From NCBI GenBank assembly GCA_009919365.1, contig RGBZ01000003.1, positions 1-29,497 on the forward strand: a stretch of DNA of 29,497 nucleotides, read 5' to 3'. Each line of letters starts with the position of its first letter. Positions within the stretch are counted from its first letter, which is position 1. The stretch comes from a bacterium. Its GTDB lineage: Bacteria > Chloroflexota > Limnocylindria > Limnocylindrales > Limnocylindraceae. Shown here piece after piece: positions 17,623 through 24,363 of the stretch. Under the pieces are notes generated by a model, which ran no database searches, was not told the origin of the DNA, and worked only from the letters and a program-made list of their open reading frames with translations. A program made the translations under genes and the position numbers.

Positions 17623-18198
17623 TTACTCCCCTTCGAGGGCTGGTACGGCCGGCTCAGCGGTGCTGGGTGCCGGGGCCGCTTGGCCCTTCTGTCGAGGTAA
17701 TGCTACCAGTTGGATCGAGAGGAAGCGTCCTTCGAGGAGGGAGGGGCGCTCGAGCTGGGCCACATCGGCCAATCCCTGCACGACGCGGTCCAAAATAGCC
17801 CGACCAATCTCAGGATGGGTCATCTCGCGGCCACGGAACTTGACTGAGAATTTCACCCGGTCGCCCCCTGAAAGGAACTTGTGGGCCTGGCGGATCTTGG
17901 TCTGGAGGTCGGCATCCCCGATCTTTGGGGTGCAGCGAAGCTCCTTCAGGTCGGCTGTCTTTTGGCGCTTACGAGCGTCCTGTTCCTTCTTCTGGGCCTC
18001 GTATTTGAACTTGCCATAGTCGAGGTATTTGCAGACAGGGGGCGCAGAGGTTGGAGCGATCTCTACGAGGTCTAGGCCGCGTTCGTGTGCCTGACGTAGG
18101 GCTTCGGGGGTGGCGAGGACACCGAGCTGGTTCCCCTCTTCATCCAGAACGCGCACTTGAGGGACGCGAATCTGGGTATTGATGCGTAGATCCTTAAT
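17623..18198 (-). CDS. infC: Translation initiation factor IF-3 (non-canonical ATT start)
   Basis: IF-3 binds the 30S subunit and monitors start-codon selection. The reading frame has no ATG, GTG or TTG between an in-frame TGA (18204-18202) and the conserved N-terminus INTQIRVPQVRVLDEEG; the first GTG (18156) would remove that essential block. An ATT at 18198-18196 gives (M)KDLRINTQIRVPQV, which aligns with the start of Geobacillus IF-3, and has GAGGG about eight bases upstream. ATC at 18183, with AAGGA seven bases upstream, is the second candidate. Rare ATT/ATC starts are a known autoregulatory device of infC. With ATT the product is 191 residues and includes the YLDYGKFKYE segment and C-terminal domain with RGREMTHPEIG. 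The C-terminal tail is Ala/Pro-rich. Confidence 0.93.
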   Translation of the reverse strand: MKDLRINTQIRVPQVRVLDEEGNQLGVLATPEALRQAHERGLDLVEIAPTSAPPVCKYLDYGKFKYEAQKKEQDARKRQKTADLKELRCTPKIGDADLQTKIRQAHKFLSGGDRVKFSVKFRGREMTHPEIGRAILDRVVQGLADVAQLERPSLLEGRFLSIQLVALPRQKGQAAPAPSTAEPAVPALEGE

Positions 18199-18229
18199 CG
18201 GTCAGACCCTCACGATCTTCAGCCTTGGA

Positions 18230-18253
18230 CCCGAGGACAGCGTCCTTGCCGGG
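18230..18253 (-). other. Hairpin in the thrS-infC intergenic region
   Basis: In the 74 bases between thrS and infC the minus strand can form CCCG / CGGG (4 bp), a three-base bulge, then AGGAC / GTCCT (5 bp) closed by a three-base loop. No T-run follows, so it is not a typical terminator. Its position upstream of infC-rpmI-rplT is where L20-binding leaders or RNA processing sites occur in other bacteria; I cannot match it to a known L20 leader. Confidence 0.35.
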
Positions 18254-18272
18254 GAGAAGCAGCGTAGCACCC

Positions 18273-20114
18273 TCACGCGGTGCGAGCAGTAGCGCGTGCG
18301 GCGAGGGCGGCGGCAAGGGCCTCCCAGCTCGTCGCAGACTCTTGGGTGCCGTCTCGCCAACGGGGCGCAGCGCCGCCAGCCTCAATCTCCTTATCGCCAA
18401 CCACGAGCATCAGCGGGACCTTTTGCTCCTGAGCCAAGCGAATCTTGTTCTGCATACGGTTTGAGGAGTCATCAATGCTGACCCGAATGCCGGCAGCGCG
18501 CAGGACTGCAGCCCCCGCCGTGACGAACTCAAGGTGCCGGTCGGCGATAGGAATGATCACCACCTGCTCAGGGGCCAGCCAGAACGGGAAGGCGCCCGCG
18601 TAGTGCTCAACCAGGATGCCGATGAAGCGCTCCAGTGAACCGTAGATCGCACGGTGGATGGCGATCGGGCGCACGCGTTCCCCCGCCTCGTCGGTGTAGG
18701 TGAGATCGAATCGCTCAGGGAGCATGACGAGGTCAACCTGTACGGTTGCCGTCTGCCACTCACGTCCGAGCGCGTCACGCACGATGATGTCGATCTTCGG
18801 TGCATAGAACGCGCCGTCGGCGGCGTTGAGCCGCCACCTCGCGCCGGAGTCACGCAGCGCCTTCTCAATCATTGACTCTGCCTTCTCCCAGAGCTTCGGG
18901 TCACCGAGCGCCTTGGCGGGCTTCGTTGAGAAGACAAACTCCACCGGAAGATTGAACCAGCCGTAGACCTCGCGAACCTCTTCCAATAGTGCGGCCACTT
19001 CGGATTCAATCTGATCTGGACGCACGTAGATATGGCCATCGTCTTGGATAAAGTGGCGCACGCGCGTCAGGCCACTCAGTGTGCCCGAGAGTTCATTGCG
19101 ATGAAGTCGACCGTACTCGGAGAGCCTGAGCGGTAGGTCACGATAGCTGCGGGTACGCGTGCGATAGATGACTGTACTCTCGGGGCAGTTCATCGGCTTC
19201 AGGCTGAACTCTTCGCCCTCAGATTCGATGATGAACATGTTGTCGCGATAGAGATCCCAGTGGCCTGACTGCTCCCAAAGGTGCTTGCTCACAACGATCG
19301 GCGTAGAGATCTCCAGATAGCCGCGTCGATCCTGCATCTCGCGCATCGCACCTTCGAGCGTGCGCCAGAGTCGTTGACCCTTCGGGTGCCAGAAGGCGCT
19401 CCCTGGCGAAACGTCGTGGAACGAGAAGAGGTCAAGTGCAACGCCGAGCTTGCGATGATCGCGCTTGCGGGCCTCATCGCGGCGCCACAGGTACTGGTCA
19501 ATCTGTTCCTGTGTCTCCCACGCAGTGCCATAGATGCGCTGCAGCATGGGTCGATCGCTCTTGCCGCGCCAATAGGCGCCAGCAATCGAGAGCAGCTTGA
19601 ACGGACCGATCTTTCCCGTGCTCTCTACATGTGGCCCGCGGCAAAGATCCTGAAATTCGCCGTGCTGGTAGGTTGTGACGTTCGGCGCTGGCTTGCCGTC
19701 GGCTGCGGCAGCCTTGGCCAGGTCGTCCATGATCTCGATCTTGAAGATCTGATCTTCACGAACCAGGGCTGCACGCTCATCGTTGAAAGTGTGTTCGGCG
19801 AGCGTGAACGTATGGTTCGCCGCGATGCTCTTCGACATCTCAGCCTCAATGGCGGAGAGGTCGTCGGGGGTGAGGGCTCGCTCGAGAAGAAAGTCGTAGT
19901 AGAAGCCATCATTGATCGCCGGGCCAATGCCGAGCTTTGCACCAGGGAAGAGACGCAACACCGCTTCGGCCATGACGTGCGCGGCGGAGTGCCGCATTCG
20001 GCTGAGGTTGTCGCTCGCGCCAGCGTCAAGGAGTTCTTCAGCAGAACCGCGCGCGGGGGCTTCGAGGATCTCGTCGAGCTCGACGACCTCTGCTCCGGAC
20101 GCCTCTTCTGCCAT
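18273..20114 (-). CDS. thrS: Threonyl-tRNA synthetase lacking the TGS domain
   Basis: Class II synthetase charging and proofreading tRNA-Thr. From the ATG at 20114 (613 residues) the protein shows editing-site residues H42 and H46 in HSAAH, then C158 and H162 in CRGPH; the catalytic zinc ligands C310 (MNCP), H361 (QDDGH) and H487 (AIHRAIYGS); and a C-terminal anticodon-binding domain with QVVIIPIADRH and MLVVGDKEIE. The editing domain begins about 40 residues from the start, so the usual N-terminal TGS domain is missing. The ATG at 20114 has GGAGAGGGG upstream; another ATG at 20138 is only seven bases from the tRNA-Val CCA end and has no ribosome-binding site. The gene is probably transcribed with the tRNA. 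Confidence 0.95.
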   Translation of the reverse strand: MAEEASGAEVVELDEILEAPARGSAEELLDAGASDNLSRMRHSAAHVMAEAVLRLFPGAKLGIGPAINDGFYYDFLLERALTPDDLSAIEAEMSKSIAANHTFTLAEHTFNDERAALVREDQIFKIEIMDDLAKAAAADGKPAPNVTTYQHGEFQDLCRGPHVESTGKIGPFKLLSIAGAYWRGKSDRPMLQRIYGTAWETQEQIDQYLWRRDEARKRDHRKLGVALDLFSFHDVSPGSAFWHPKGQRLWRTLEGAMREMQDRRGYLEISTPIVVSKHLWEQSGHWDLYRDNMFIIESEGEEFSLKPMNCPESTVIYRTRTRSYRDLPLRLSEYGRLHRNELSGTLSGLTRVRHFIQDDGHIYVRPDQIESEVAALLEEVREVYGWFNLPVEFVFSTKPAKALGDPKLWEKAESMIEKALRDSGARWRLNAADGAFYAPKIDIIVRDALGREWQTATVQVDLVMLPERFDLTYTDEAGERVRPIAIHRAIYGSLERFIGILVEHYAGAFPFWLAPEQVVIIPIADRHLEFVTAGAAVLRAAGIRVSIDDSSNRMQNKIRLAQEQKVPLMLVVGDKEIEAGGAAPRWRDGTQESATSWEALAAALAARATARTA

Positions 20115-20145
20115 CCCTTGGACCCCTCTCCGCGCCATGCGGTAC

Positions 20146-20222
20146 TGGTGGGCGGTACAGGACTCGAACCTGTGACCTCAGCCATGTCAAGGCTGCGCTC
20201 TAACCAACTGAGCTAACCGCCC
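20146..20222 (-). tRNA. tRNA-Val (anticodon GAC), CCA encoded
   Basis: The minus strand folds as a full cloverleaf: acceptor GGGCGGT with ACCGCCC, D arm GCTC/GAGC, anticodon stem CAGCC/GGCTG around loop TTGACAT (anticodon GAC), and T loop TTCGAGT. The discriminator A is followed by a genome-encoded CCA, giving 77 nt. It is the first gene of the minus-strand run leading to thrS; the thrS start is 31 bases (or 7 for the upstream ATG) after the CCA. Confidence 0.96.
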
Positions 20223-20225
20223 AAG

Positions 20226-20238
20226 GAGCCAGAGAATA
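20226..20238 (-). promoter_or_regulatory. Candidate promoter of tRNA-Val-thrS
   Basis: TATTCT on the minus strand (20238-20233) would start transcription near 20226, four bases before the mature tRNA. It lies in the 34 bp shared with the divergent psuK promoter. No clear -35 was found. The same TATTCT occurs upstream of tRNA-Arg (23406-23401). Confidence 0.4.
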
Positions 20239-20243
20239 GCCGA

Positions 20244-20257
20244 TACACTCCCCCGCA
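20244..20257 (+). promoter_or_regulatory. Candidate leaderless promoter of psuK
   Basis: TACACT (20244-20249) is followed by seven bases and the ATG at 20257. Standard spacing gives a start at 20256, one base before the start codon. The bases before the ATG (CCCCCGC) contain no Shine-Dalgarno. Inferred from sequence. Confidence 0.45.
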
Positions 20258-21007
20258 TGATTGACCGAGCGACCGCAACCGCCTCAGGCCCGCTGATCGT
20301 CTGTGTGGGCGACCTCATCGACGAGATCGCCGTGCGGCTGAGCGAGCCATGGCGACGAGGCTCCGACGCCGCCGCTCAGATCACGAGACGGCGCGGTGGT
20401 AGCGCCGCCAACGTTGCCGTGGCAGCGGTGGCGGCTGGGGGCTCCGCGCGCTTCATTGGCGCGGTCGGCGAAGACGCCAGCGCCGAGGCGCTTGAAGCAG
20501 CTTTGGTGCGTGCCGGCGTAGAGCCCCTCCTGCAGCGCGGCGGCCGCAGCGCCAGCATCGTTGTGATCGTTGAGCCCGACGGGGAGCGAACCATGCTCCC
20601 GGACCGGGCGGCTGCCCTCTCCCTTCGCGATCCTGGCCCCGATGCACTTGCCGGCGGCGCCTGGCTCCATGCCCCGGCGTACTCACTCCTGGGGGAACCC
20701 CTAGGCGAGACCACGCGTCGCCTCTTCGTTCACGCGCAGGATGCAGGCATCCCAACCTCACTCGACGCCTCCTCGAGGGGTCGCTGAAGTACGTTCGGCG
20801 ATCGGCGAGCAGGTGGCGGAGCTCCCCGCACATCCACTCCCAGCGGGAATTGACAGCACGGGCGCCGGTGATGCATTCGCTGGCGGCCTCCTCGTTGCAC
20901 GAGCACGCGGCGAATCGTGGGAGGATGCCCTAGCCGCGGGCCACAACACTGCCGCGGGTCATCTGCGGCGACAAGCATCCAACAGTACCGAGCGGGAGGC
21001 GTCGTGA
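20257..21007 (+). pseudogene. psuK: Broken PfkB-family kinase, probable pseudouridine kinase
   Basis: Carbohydrate kinase of the ribokinase/PfkB fold; next to psuG it would phosphorylate pseudouridine to the 5'-phosphate. The first frame (20257-20787, 176 residues) carries the N-terminal half, including the GGSAANVA signature (47-54) and FIGAVGED, and stops after SLDASS. A second frame then supplies ELPAHPLP and the catalytic PfkB signature DSTGAGDAFAGG. Intact relatives have roughly 100 residues between the DASS and GAGDAF blocks; here there are about 35. So a frameshift and an internal loss of about 60-70 residues are both needed to explain it. The end of the second frame overlaps psuG as GTGA, showing the original operon. 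Decay or an assembly error are both possible. It could instead be another PfkB sugar kinase. Confidence 0.8.
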
Positions 21008-21906
21008 ACATTCGAAAATCCGCAGAGGTCGCTGCAGCGCTCGCCTCTGGTACTCCCGTTGTTGCCCTGGAATCGACGATCACCTCGAAGATGGGCCTCC
21101 CCGCCCCGTACAACCGTGAGTGCTTCGAACGCGTGAACGCTGCGATTCGCACGATCGGCGCCGTACCAGCGGTCACCGCTGTCATCGACGGCGAGCTTTG
21201 GGCGGGCATTGAGCCACGCCACGAAGCGCTCGTCCTCGCCGCCGACGAGAAGCTCGCCGAACGCGATCTTCCGGTCGCGATGGCGGCGAAGCGAACGGGC
21301 GTCACCACCGTATCTGCAACGGTCACCATTGCAGGACTCGCTGGGATCGGCGTCTTTGCAACTGGTGGCATCGGTGGTGTCCATCGCGGCGCCGAACTGA
21401 CCTTTGATATCTCATCGGATCTTGGTGCCATGTCCCGCCATCCGGTCATCGTGGTCAGCGCAGGCGCAAAGGCGTTCCTTGATCTGCCGAAAACCCTTGA
21501 GGTGCTCGAAACGCTCAGCGTTCCCGTGATCGGCTACCAAACCAACCACTTCCCTGCCTTCTGGAGTCGGAGCAGTGGCCTCGCACTGAGCCATCGTGTG
21601 GAAAGCGCCGCTGAGATTGCGGCCATTTCACATGCAAACACCGCAATCGGCTGGCGTGGCGGCATGCTGGTCGCGAACCCGATCCCAGCTGACGCCGAGA
21701 TTCCGGCGGCAGAGATTGCCGATGCGATCGCCACTGGGCTGGCCGAGGCGGAGCGGGCTGGAGCGACAGGGCCGAAGGCCACGCCAAAGATCTTGGCCGC
21801 GATTGCTGCCGCGACAGATTCGCGATCGATTCCGGCAAACCTGGCACTCGCTGAATCTAATGCGCGTCTTGCCGCTGAGATCGCCGTCGCCTTACTGCGC
21901 CGTTAG
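21004..21906 (+). CDS. psuG: Pseudouridine-5'-phosphate glycosidase
   Basis: Reversibly splits pseudouridine 5'-phosphate into uracil and ribose 5-phosphate. From the GTG at 21004 (300 residues) the product has LESTI with E23 (equivalent of E. coli E31), K96 in MAAKR, the signature ATGGIGGVHRGAELTFDIS (119-137) and the Schiff-base lysine K156 in SAGAKAFLDLPKTLEVLET. All key residues appear intact and length is typical. The GTG start overlaps the end of the psuK remnant by four bases; starting further upstream at 20917 would add residues unlike the family. It converges on the MFS gene, with 13 bases between the stops. Confidence 0.95.
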   Translation: MNIRKSAEVAAALASGTPVVALESTITSKMGLPAPYNRECFERVNAAIRTIGAVPAVTAVIDGELWAGIEPRHEALVLAADEKLAERDLPVAMAAKRTGVTTVSATVTIAGLAGIGVFATGGIGGVHRGAELTFDISSDLGAMSRHPVIVVSAGAKAFLDLPKTLEVLETLSVPVIGYQTNHFPAFWSRSSGLALSHRVESAAEIAAISHANTAIGWRGGMLVANPIPADAEIPAAEIADAIATGLAEAERAGATGPKATPKILAAIAAATDSRSIPANLALAESNARLAAEIAVALLRR

Positions 21907-21919
21907 CCAGGACCAGGGT

Positions 21920-23260
21920 CTACGCTCGCGCCGTTCGCTGCGGTCCGCGCACGATTGAGGCAATCGCCACGAGCACAATGACAACGCCGACGCCAAGAAG
22001 CGTGTTCGTTGCTCCAACTGCATCCGCAATCGGCCCCACGGCAATGATCGGCACAAAGCTGCCCAGGCTGACGAGCATGTTCAAGACGCCAAAGACGCGC
22101 CCACGCACCTCTTCGGGTAGCTCCTCTTGCAGGGCCGTTTGCGCTGGGATTGCCACCAGTCCGTACGCGACCCCCGCGAAGTAAGCGACAAAGATCACGG
22201 TTGCGAGGGTCGAAGCACCAGCATCGAGTGGAAGTTCGCCCAGAAGTTGTGCGCCGTCGGAGATGGCTCGGCTGATCGGTACGGCCAAGGCGAGCAACGC
22301 CAGGCCCGTGCCAACGCCAAAGAGCCCAGCTTCGATGAGGCGGCGTTTCGGCAGATTGGAGCCCCAGCTGTTGAGCGCCAAGATGCCGGTTACGACTCCG
22401 AGTCCGATCGGAAGAACAACAAGCCAGAAATCGCGCGCATTAAGGCCGAGGGAGTCACGCACGAAGTCGGGCCCAAGAACTCCCATCACCCCCACCACGC
22501 TGGCGGCGATCGCAAGATAGGCCAGCGACCAGAGGACGGAACTGTGACGCCACATGAAGCGCAGCCCCTCAACCAGCTCGCTGGTTGTGGTTCGCGTGGC
22601 TTGGGTCGTATTGGAGCGCATGTTGCCGGCGAGCTTGGGGGGTGGTGCAGCTGGGAGCCCAAAGCAGAGGAGACCGGCAAGTAGGAAGAGCGCTGCGACC
22701 AAGATGATGGACGCCTCTGGCCCAGCGATACGCACAACCGCAGGGCCAAGCAGGGCGAAGCCGAGTGCAAACGCGGCATTCAGCGTGAAGGTGAAGAGCC
22801 CGTTCGCAGAGGTGAGCTGTTCACGACGAACGAGCAGCGGGATCATCGCGAGTTCGGCCGGGGCGAAGAGGGTCGTCATGATGCTCGCCAAGATATTGAG
22901 CAAGAGCACGATGCCGAGCGCATCAACACTCCCCAGCATCAAGAAGAAGGCGCCGGCACGGGTGAGGTTGGCAACGATGAGTACCAGTCGCTTATCAAGT
23001 CGATCGACCCAGACGCCGGCAATGGGCGAAAGCAGGACGGCTGGGACTAGGAAGCTCAAGAAGAGGGCGCTCAGCGTTGAGGTGGAGCCACTTCGCTCAG
23101 CAACGAGAACCGTGAGCCCATAGAGCACAACGTTACCGCCGATCTGCGTGAAGAGCTGGGCAATCCACAGGCGCAGGAAGGCACCGTTGCGCAGCACCCC
23201 TACATCGGGTGGCTGCTGGAAGTCAGGGATCTCTTTCTGAATCCGTGACGCTTCGCCCAT
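21920..23260 (-). CDS. MFS transporter (EntS/MFS_3-like)
   Basis: Twelve-helix major facilitator, probably a proton-driven exporter. The 446-residue product has a short cytoplasmic N-terminus, FLRLWIAQLFTQIGG in helix 1, the A-like motif GVWVDRLDKR between helices 2 and 3, a charged central loop (about 210-235) and a related EEVRGRVFGVLN segment in the second half. This pattern is typical of the MFS_3 group that includes enterobactin and macrolide exporters. The substrate cannot be told. The ATG at 23260 has a strong Shine-Dalgarno (GAGGAGGAG). The gene starts 34 bases downstream of tRNA-Arg on the same strand, so it may be read from the tRNA promoter. Confidence 0.88.
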   Translation of the reverse strand: MGEASRIQKEIPDFQQPPDVGVLRNGAFLRLWIAQLFTQIGGNVVLYGLTVLVAERSGSTSTLSALFLSFLVPAVLLSPIAGVWVDRLDKRLVLIVANLTRAGAFFLMLGSVDALGIVLLLNILASIMTTLFAPAELAMIPLLVRREQLTSANGLFTFTLNAAFALGFALLGPAVVRIAGPEASIILVAALFLLAGLLCFGLPAAPPPKLAGNMRSNTTQATRTTTSELVEGLRFMWRHSSVLWSLAYLAIAASVVGVMGVLGPDFVRDSLGLNARDFWLVVLPIGLGVVTGILALNSWGSNLPKRRLIEAGLFGVGTGLALLALAVPISRAISDGAQLLGELPLDAGASTLATVIFVAYFAGVAYGLVAIPAQTALQEELPEEVRGRVFGVLNMLVSLGSFVPIIAVGPIADAVGATNTLLGVGVVIVLVAIASIVRGPQRTARA

Positions 23261-23272
23261 GGTCTCCTCCTC

Positions 23273-23288
23273 GTCTGATCGTCTGATC
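23273..23288. repeat. Two tandem copies of GTCTGATC
   Basis: GTCTGATC occurs twice without a gap in the 34 bp between tRNA-Arg and the MFS start codon, followed by GC. It could be a short operator-like direct repeat or simple slippage. No function can be assigned. Confidence 0.4.
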
Positions 23289-23294
23289 GCTTCG

Positions 23295-23370
23295 TGGTGC
23301 CCCCGGCCGGAATCGAACCGACGACGCCCGCCTTAGGACGGCGGCGCTCTATCCACTGAGCTACAGGGGC
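23295..23370 (-). tRNA. tRNA-Arg (anticodon CCT), CCA encoded
   Basis: The minus strand gives a 76 nt cloverleaf: acceptor GCCCCTG with CGGGGGC (one T-G wobble), D arm GCTC/GAGC, anticodon stem CCGCC/GGCGG around loop GTCCTAA (anticodon CCT, reading AGG), T arm with TTCGATT, discriminator A and encoded CCA. It is a single tRNA gene with no sign of an integrated element next to it. Confidence 0.95.
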
Positions 23371-23379
23371 CCCCTGTAG
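23361..23379. repeat. 19 bp palindrome spanning the tRNA-Arg 5' end
   Basis: CTACAGGGG and CCCCTGTAG form a perfect 9 bp inverted repeat around one base. One arm is the last base of the leader plus the first bases of tRNA-Arg up to position 9; the other lies just upstream. In a precursor RNA the leader could pair with the tRNA 5' strand and compete with the acceptor stem. Confidence 0.6.
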
Positions 23380-23411
23380 GGTATCTGAACGAGGCGTGGG
23401 AGAATACCTGC

Positions 23412-23684
23412 ATGGCGCAGCCCCTGATCACGCTCTACGGTCGACCAGCGTGCGAACTTTGCGAAAGAACTGAAGCGATCGTGCGCACACTCATCGCTGA
23501 GGGAGGGTCGCGTCTCACGCTCAGCCTGGTGAACATCGAGGAGGACCCAGCGGTGCATGCGCGGCTACTTGAGCAGATCCCCGCACTCGAAGTCGCAGGG
23601 CAACTCTTGCCGCTCGCCCTCAGCCCGCTACAAATTGCCGCCCATATACGTGGCGCACTAGGTCCGGTCGATGGAGAGCGTTAA
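23412..23684 (+). CDS. Glutaredoxin-like protein (DUF836 type)
   Basis: Small cytosolic thioredoxin-fold redox protein. The 90-residue product begins with ITLYGRPACELCE, a beta strand leading into a CxxC site (C14-E-L-C17), followed by VNIEEDP and the turn that precedes the cis-Pro region (EQIPALEV). Size and motif match the glutaredoxin-like DUF836 family. Its reading frame overlaps ccdA by 14 bases, so it is a plausible cytosolic electron donor to CcdA. The ATG at 23412 has GGGAG about nine bases upstream, and also a GAGAAT at a leaderless-type distance (23400-23405); which is used is unclear. Confidence 0.85.
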   Translation: MAQPLITLYGRPACELCERTEAIVRTLIAEGGSRLTLSLVNIEEDPAVHARLLEQIPALEVAGQLLPLALSPLQIAAHIRGALGPVDGER

Positions 23685-24363
23685 CGCTCTCACCGCTCTG
23701 GCGGCAGGGGCGCTCAGCTTCCTTTCGCCCTGCGTGCTCCCAATTGTCCCCGCCTATCTCGGCCGACTCGCCGCGCTGAGCGCCGATTCGTCGCGCCTCC
23801 GCCACGCTTTCCTCTTTACTGCTGGCTTCAGCACAATCTTTATCGCCCTCGGGATTAGTGCCGGATACGTTGGTGGGGCCGCTGGTCGACTCCTGCCGAT
23901 CTTGCAGATTCCCGTTGGCGTAGCCGTGACGATCGGCGGCCTGCACCTCGCCGGCCTACTCCGCATTCCACCACTTGACCGCATGCGAGCCCCGACGCCG
24001 ATTCTTCGCGGCGGCTATCTCGGCAGCTTCCTGCTCGGCGCCGCCTTCGCCGTTGCTTGGACTCCTTGCATCGGTGTCGTCCTTGGCGCAATCCTTGGCA
24101 TCGCCGCTGCGGGGAGCAACCCTGCTGGCGCGGCGTTGCTGCTTGCGCTGTACAGCGTTGGTCTTGCGCTGCCGTTCCTTCTGATGGCAGCCATCGCTGA
24201 TCGCAGCCCCGCAGCGCTGCAGCGCATCCTCGGCCGACTCCGTGGCGGGACGCGCGTCGCAGGTGTTGTTGGTGGATTGCTGGTTGCGGCAATTGGCCTT
24301 CTCATCGCAACTGGCGGGCTTACGCTGCTTTCGCGCATCATGCCTGGGCTCCCCGGCCTGTGA
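23671..24363 (+). CDS. ccdA: CcdA-family thiol:disulfide transporter
   Basis: Six-helix membrane protein (DsbD core) carrying electrons from cytosolic thioredoxin-like proteins to extracytoplasmic partners. The 230-residue product has hydrophobic segments throughout and the two conserved cysteines in LSFLSPCVLPIVPAYLG (C21) and FAVAWTPCIGVVLG (C133). Length is typical. It overlaps the glutaredoxin-like gene by 14 bases and the thioredoxin gene downstream by four (GTGA), so all three are likely made together. In other bacteria CcdA serves cytochrome c maturation or cell-surface thiol repair; no cytochrome genes are visible here. Confidence 0.93.
   Translation: MESVNALTALAAGALSFLSPCVLPIVPAYLGRLAALSADSSRLRHAFLFTAGFSTIFIALGISAGYVGGAAGRLLPILQIPVGVAVTIGGLHLAGLLRIPPLDRMRAPTPILRGGYLGSFLLGAAFAVAWTPCIGVVLGAILGIAAAGSNPAGAALLLALYSVGLALPFLLMAAIADRSPAALQRILGRLRGGTRVAGVVGGLLVAAIGLLIATGGLTLLSRIMPGLPGL

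Noticed and set aside
20115..20145. T-box riboswitch in front of thrS
   Set aside because: The leader after the tRNA is at most 31 bases, far too short for a T-box.
19281..20216. Open frame of 311 codons on the plus strand opposite thrS and tRNA-Val
   Set aside because: It runs antisense to a well-conserved ThrRS and through a tRNA, and its translation resembles no family; GC-rich codon use creates such frames.
20741..20830. Programmed frameshift joining the two psuK halves
   Set aside because: A shift alone would not restore the roughly 60-70 missing residues between the two halves, and I see no slippery heptamer at the junction.
20917..21003. N-terminal extension of psuG starting at ATG 20917
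   Set aside because: It overlaps the psuK C-terminal signature in another frame and is unlike PsuG; the GTG at 21004 matches the family start and gives a GTGA overlap.
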